Origin: Bifidobacterium breve | Lineage (GTDB): Bacteria > Actinomycetota > Thermoleophilia > Miltoncostaeales > Miltoncostaeaceae | Reading direction: 5' to 3' | DNA length: 19,061 bases | Assembly (NCBI GenBank): GCA_945876305.1 | Contig: CAMCOB010000016.1 | Span: 1 to 19,061 of the forward strand | Shown here: positions 16,818 through 19,061 of the stretch, piece after piece | Numbering within the stretch: position 1 is the stretch's first letter | Layout of the letters: the number at the start of each line of letters is the position of its first letter | Program-made: the position numbers and the translations under genes | The notes under the pieces: model-generated | Seen by the model: only the letters and a program-made list of their open reading frames with translations | What the model was told of the DNA's origin: nothing | The model's database searches: none

Positions 16818-17942
16818 TCAGTGTCGCGGTGCGGTCTTCTCGCCGCTGCGGCCCCGATGGCGCCGCACAATATTCACCACCGGCTCGCTCCTCCACTTGA
16901 GGATCTCGAGCACGTACACAAGGTAAACGGCACCCACCACGCCGACCGCTGCGATGGCAGAGAGCACGGCCGTCCATCCCGCATTCCAGTTGCCGTGACC
17001 ATCGGTGTAGGGCACAAACCGCATGGCAAGTGCCAGCAGCGACATCAGGCCAGCCCAGGCGTAGATCGACAGCACCGTGCGCCGCTGGCTCCACCCGATG
17101 GCCAGAAACCGATGATGGAAGTGGCTCTTGTCGGCGCCGTATACCGGAAGCCCATGCTTCAGGCGCTTCATGATCACGAACGAGGTGTCGAGAATCGGGA
17201 TGGCCAGCACGATGAGCGGCAGCACGATGGCCACGGTTGCCGCGCTCTTCATCACACCGGTGATGGCGATGCCCGCGAGCATGAAGCCCAGAAACATCGA
17301 CCCGCCGTCACCCATAAACGTCCGGGCCGGGTTGAAGTTGAAGCGCAGGAACGCCAGGCAGGCGCCGGCGAGGGCTGCCGCAAGGATCGCCGCATCGGCC
17401 CGGCCAAGTGATGCGGCGATGATGGCGAAGGTGGTGGAGCCGATCCCCACCACGCCTGCGGCCAGACCATCCATGCCATCGGTGAAGTTGATGATGTTCA
17501 CGATGGCAACGAACCAGATGACCGTCAGCACGTAGGCGGCAACGCCCAGATCGATCGGCCCCACGAACGGCAGGGTGATGTGATCGATGATGAGCCCGGC
17601 GGCAACGGGCACCGACGCGCATGCCACCTGGCCCACAAGTTTGACGACCGGCGAGAGCCCCATGGTGTCGTCCACCACGCCGAGCGCGGCCACAAGCACC
17701 CCGCCCGCGATGAGCCCCCGCACGGCCGGGTCGGCGGGAAGGAACCAGATGGCGGGCAGCAGAAAGCCCAGCACAATGGCGACGCCGCCGAGGCGCGGGA
17801 TGGCCCGTGTGTGAATGCGACGTGCCGACGGCACATCGACGGCGCCCACCTTCGCCGCGAGCCACATGGTGACCGGCGTGAGCAGCAGCACGACAATGGC
17901 TGCTGCGATGGCGCTGAGTATGGGGATCAGCGTTGTGGTCAT
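16818..17942 (-). CDS. wecA: Undecaprenyl-phosphate GlcNAc-1-phosphate transferase (WecA/TagO/Rfe type)
   Basis: A 374-residue polytopic membrane enzyme of the MraY/WecA family. It transfers GlcNAc-1-phosphate from a UDP-sugar to a polyprenyl phosphate on the cytoplasmic face, starting glycopolymer synthesis. VDVPSARRIHTRAIPRLGG (35-53), the aspartate pair VVDD (89-92), NFTDGMDGL (152-160), GDGGSMFLGF (211-220), and the histidine loop KSHFHHRF (272-279) are present. The HxHH-like loop separates WecA-type enzymes from MraY. About 11 hydrophobic helices are seen. The gene upstream of atpI in Streptomyces and mycobacteria is also rfe/wecA, so position supports the call. There is no clear Shine-Dalgarno. 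A TAGAAT at 17960-17955, 12 bases before the ATG, resembles a -10 box and would give a nearly leaderless transcript, but no -35 is evident. Confidence 0.9.
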   Translation of the reverse strand: MTTTLIPILSAIAAAIVVLLLTPVTMWLAAKVGAVDVPSARRIHTRAIPRLGGVAIVLGFLLPAIWFLPADPAVRGLIAGGVLVAALGVVDDTMGLSPVVKLVGQVACASVPVAAGLIIDHITLPFVGPIDLGVAAYVLTVIWFVAIVNIINFTDGMDGLAAGVVGIGSTTFAIIAASLGRADAAILAAALAGACLAFLRFNFNPARTFMGDGGSMFLGFMLAGIAITGVMKSAATVAIVLPLIVLAIPILDTSFVIMKRLKHGLPVYGADKSHFHHRFLAIGWSQRRTVLSIYAWAGLMSLLALAMRFVPYTDGHGNWNAGWTAVLSAIAAVGVVGAVYLVYVLEILKWRSEPVVNIVRRHRGRSGEKTAPRH

Positions 17943-17962
17943 CGCGTGAGACCGATTCTACG

Positions 17963-17987
17963 GCGGGGGTGGATGGCCCTCCCCCGC
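17963..17987 (-). terminator. Hairpin between the short-chain dehydrogenase and wecA
   Basis: GCGGGGG (17963-17969) pairs perfectly with CCCCCGC (17981-17987) around an 11-base loop, starting nine bases after the dehydrogenase stop. No U-run follows, but the position suits a terminator that separates this gene from wecA. Confidence 0.45.
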
Positions 17988-17995
17988 GAGTGTCA

Positions 17996-18787
17996 TCACT
18001 GGTGGTACACGCCCGCGCCCCAGGCCGACACCGACTCGGGCAAAAGTCCCGAAAGCCGCATGGTGAACGGCGCGAGGGGGCCACTCGACACCACCGGGTT
18101 TGATCGCCGACGGTTGAGCACACGCATGGTGCGTGCAGCAACCGACCCCGCCGACTCGGTTGGCATCAACTTGGGCAGGTCCTTCCCCCACCCGGTGCGA
18201 TGAAACGCGGTACGCACCGGCCCGGGGCAGATGGCGAACGCCCGCACGCCCGTGCCCCGCAACTCACGATGGAGGCCTCGTACCAGTCGCATCTCAAATG
18301 CCTTGGTGGCGGCGTACGTGGACATATACGGAATGGCCTGCGACGCAGCGGCAGACGACATCACCACCAGGTCCCCCCTGCCCCGCGACACCATCCCCGG
18401 AAGCACGTGCGATGCAAGGTCCACCACCGCCACGCAGTTGAGGCGCACTTCGCGCACTTCGGTGTCGCGGTCAAGATCGACAAACCGCCCCTGCGTGCCG
18501 ATACCGGCGTTCAGCACCGCCACCTCGATGGGCGAGCGCAGCTGATCGAGCATGCCCCGTACCGCGGCGCGCCCCTCGTCCTTGGAAATGTCGGCGGCAA
18601 CCCCGCGCACCTCGACCCCATGCTCGCGCCGGGCCTGCTCAGCCAGTGCCGCAAGCCGGTCACCACGACGGGCCACCACTACAAGCGGATGCCCTCGCCG
18701 GGCCAACCGAAGCGCGACCTCGGCCCCGATGCCAGCAGAGGCCCCCGTGACAAGTGCCCAACCCCGCCGGGGCGATTCAGCTGTCAT
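17996..18787 (-). CDS. Short-chain dehydrogenase/reductase (classical SDR)
   Basis: A 263-residue cytoplasmic oxidoreductase with the classical SDR layout. The cofactor motif TGASAGIG is at residues 14-21, ARR at 39-41 after the second strand suggests NADP(H), AADIS is at 64-68, and NAGIG at 93-97. The catalytic set is Ser145 with Tyr158 and Lys162 (STYAATK), spaced normally. CPGPVRTAF follows at about 188-196. Substrate cannot be set. The ATG at 18787 has no good Shine-Dalgarno; the bases upstream (GTGTGGTGCCCGA) come straight after the arm of the palindromic element. The gene lies between glyA and wecA, which are neighbours in Streptomyces, so it looks like an addition to a conserved block. 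Confidence 0.88.
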   Translation of the reverse strand: MTAESPRRGWALVTGASAGIGAEVALRLARRGHPLVVVARRGDRLAALAEQARREHGVEVRGVAADISKDEGRAAVRGMLDQLRSPIEVAVLNAGIGTQGRFVDLDRDTEVREVRLNCVAVVDLASHVLPGMVSRGRGDLVVMSSAAASQAIPYMSTYAATKAFEMRLVRGLHRELRGTGVRAFAICPGPVRTAFHRTGWGKDLPKLMPTESAGSVAARTMRVLNRRRSNPVVSSGPLAPFTMRLSGLLPESVSAWGAGVYHQ

Positions 18788-18797
18788 TCGGGCACCA

Positions 18798-18916
18798 CAC
18801 GAAGGGCCGTGGTGTTCCCTTCGTTCGCGAATCGGAATCGCAAGTCAACCGGGGCGTTGCCCCGGAGGCCATGGCGTCGTTTCGTCTTCACTTCGGGAAC
18901 ACCACGGCCCTTCGTG
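18798..18916. repeat. 119-base palindromic element with perfect 22-bp inverted terminal arms (MITE/REP-like)
   Basis: The left arm (18798-18819, beginning CACGAAGGGCCGTGG) is the exact reverse complement of the right arm (18895-18916, ending CACGGCCCTTCGTG). Between them are 75 bases that contain a TTCGCGAA palindrome (18824-18831) and a separate 7-bp hairpin. No target-site duplication is obvious and no transposase gene is in the window. It fills most of the glyA-dehydrogenase gap. A 22-bp perfect stem this far apart is not expected by chance, so a non-autonomous mobile element or REP-like unit is the best reading. A large terminator/regulatory RNA structure is the alternative. Confidence 0.7.
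18849..18865. repeat. Inner hairpin of the palindromic element
   Basis: CCGGGGC (18849-18855) and GCCCCGG (18859-18865) pair perfectly around a GTT loop, at the centre of the larger inverted repeat. The whole would fold as a stem with a second hairpin at its tip. Confidence 0.6.
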
Positions 18917-18919
18917 AAA

Positions 18920-18932
18920 GGGGTCAGACTCC
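18920..18932. repeat. GGGGTCAGACTCC near-palindrome overlapping the glyA stop
   Basis: The two halves GGGGTC and GACTCC pair apart from one G-T wobble. Sequences of the form GGGGTCAGACCCC are, from memory, frequent near REP-associated Y1 transposases and their palindromes; I cannot verify this here. It lies three bases from the 22-bp arm and contains the glyA TGA. Confidence 0.45.
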
Positions 18933-19061
18933 GGCCGCCTGGGCGATGAGCTCCGGGTAGAGCGGAAAGCGGTCGCCCAGCGCCTTGCTGCGTGTGCGCA
19001 GAGCGTCTAGGTCGGCATCGGTGGCCTCGGGCACGAGCGCGGCAGCGATGATGGCGCCCAC
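18924..19061 (-). CDS. glyA: Serine hydroxymethyltransferase, C-terminal end (runs off window)
   Basis: Only the last 45 codons are visible: VGAIIAAALVPEATD, then LDALRTRSKALGDRFPLYPE, ending AQAAGV. The pattern of VGxxIAxAL, then an Asp/Ala-rich stretch, then RFPLYP resembles the C-terminus of actinobacterial GlyA. This PLP enzyme makes glycine and methylene-tetrahydrofolate from serine. The Streptomyces order glyA-rfe-atpI supports the assignment, because wecA/rfe and atpI lie just downstream here. The stop codon sits inside the GGGGTCAGACTCC motif, so the final residues (GV) may have been altered by an insertion. The PLP-binding domain is outside the window, so identity rests on this short tail plus context. 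Confidence 0.7.
   Translation of the reverse strand: MGAIIAAALVPEATDADLDALRTRSKALGDRFPLYPELIAQAAGV

Noticed and set aside
15223..16926. 567-codon plus-strand open frame opposite atpB and atpI
   Set aside because: It is antisense to two well-supported genes; the translation is rich in His, Arg and Glu with no domain, as expected for the shadow of GC-rich coding sequence.
18754..18960. Small plus-strand open frame across the palindromic element
   Set aside because: It is encoded mostly by the inverted repeat and by antisense of glyA and the dehydrogenase, with no ribosome-binding site.

Overview
The window is GC-rich, gene-dense DNA with many GTG starts and stop/start overlaps. It looks actinobacterial. 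Three things support this: the order glyA - wecA/rfe - atpI - atpBEFHAGDC, a class-2 malate dehydrogenase of about 328 residues, and a LytR-CpsA-Psr (LCP) protein next to sugar-nucleotide genes including a bifunctional phosphoglucose/phosphomannose isomerase. atpF and atpH are separate genes, not fused as in mycobacteria. A lineage outside the mycobacteria, possibly a deep-branching actinobacterium such as Thermoleophilia, is therefore plausible, but this is inference. Almost everything is on the minus strand; one gene (6997-8445) is on the plus strand.

Layout from the right end, in the direction of minus-strand transcription. The end of glyA (serine hydroxymethyltransferase) runs to 18924. 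A 119-base element with perfect 22-bp inverted terminal arms follows (18798-18916), carrying an inner hairpin and next to a GGGGTCAGACTCC motif that contains the glyA stop. A short-chain dehydrogenase (17996-18787) comes next, then a WecA/TagO-type polyprenyl-phosphate GlcNAc-1-phosphate transferase. After that is a complete F-type ATP synthase cluster in the order atpI, B, E, F, H, A, G, D, C (16745 down to 9569). Malate dehydrogenase follows atpC after only 50 bases.

A perfect 12-bp hairpin (8463-8489) separates malate dehydrogenase from the convergent plus-strand gene. That gene encodes a secreted protein of about 482 residues that I cannot assign to a family. It has no ATG, GTG or TTG start that would include its obvious signal peptide; the best start is an ATC at 6997, seven bases after an AGGGAG ribosome-binding site.

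The left third is a divergent minus-strand gene series: an MFS exporter, an M20 metallopeptidase, an LCP protein, UDP-glucose 6-dehydrogenase, a mannose-1-phosphate guanylyltransferase-like enzyme with a beta-helix tail, and the start of a phosphoglucose/phosphomannose isomerase. Four of these genes are chained by RTGA overlaps. Together with WecA they form a plausible cell-envelope glycopolymer set: activated sugars (UDP-glucuronate, GDP-mannose), a lipid-carrier initiating enzyme, and a ligase that attaches the polymer to the wall.

Most of the window is ordinary core genome. The parts most worth a second look are the palindromic element plus dehydrogenase inserted into the glyA-wecA-atp block, the unknown secreted protein with the non-standard start, the extra C-terminal domain of the LCP protein, and the signal-peptide-like start of AtpB.
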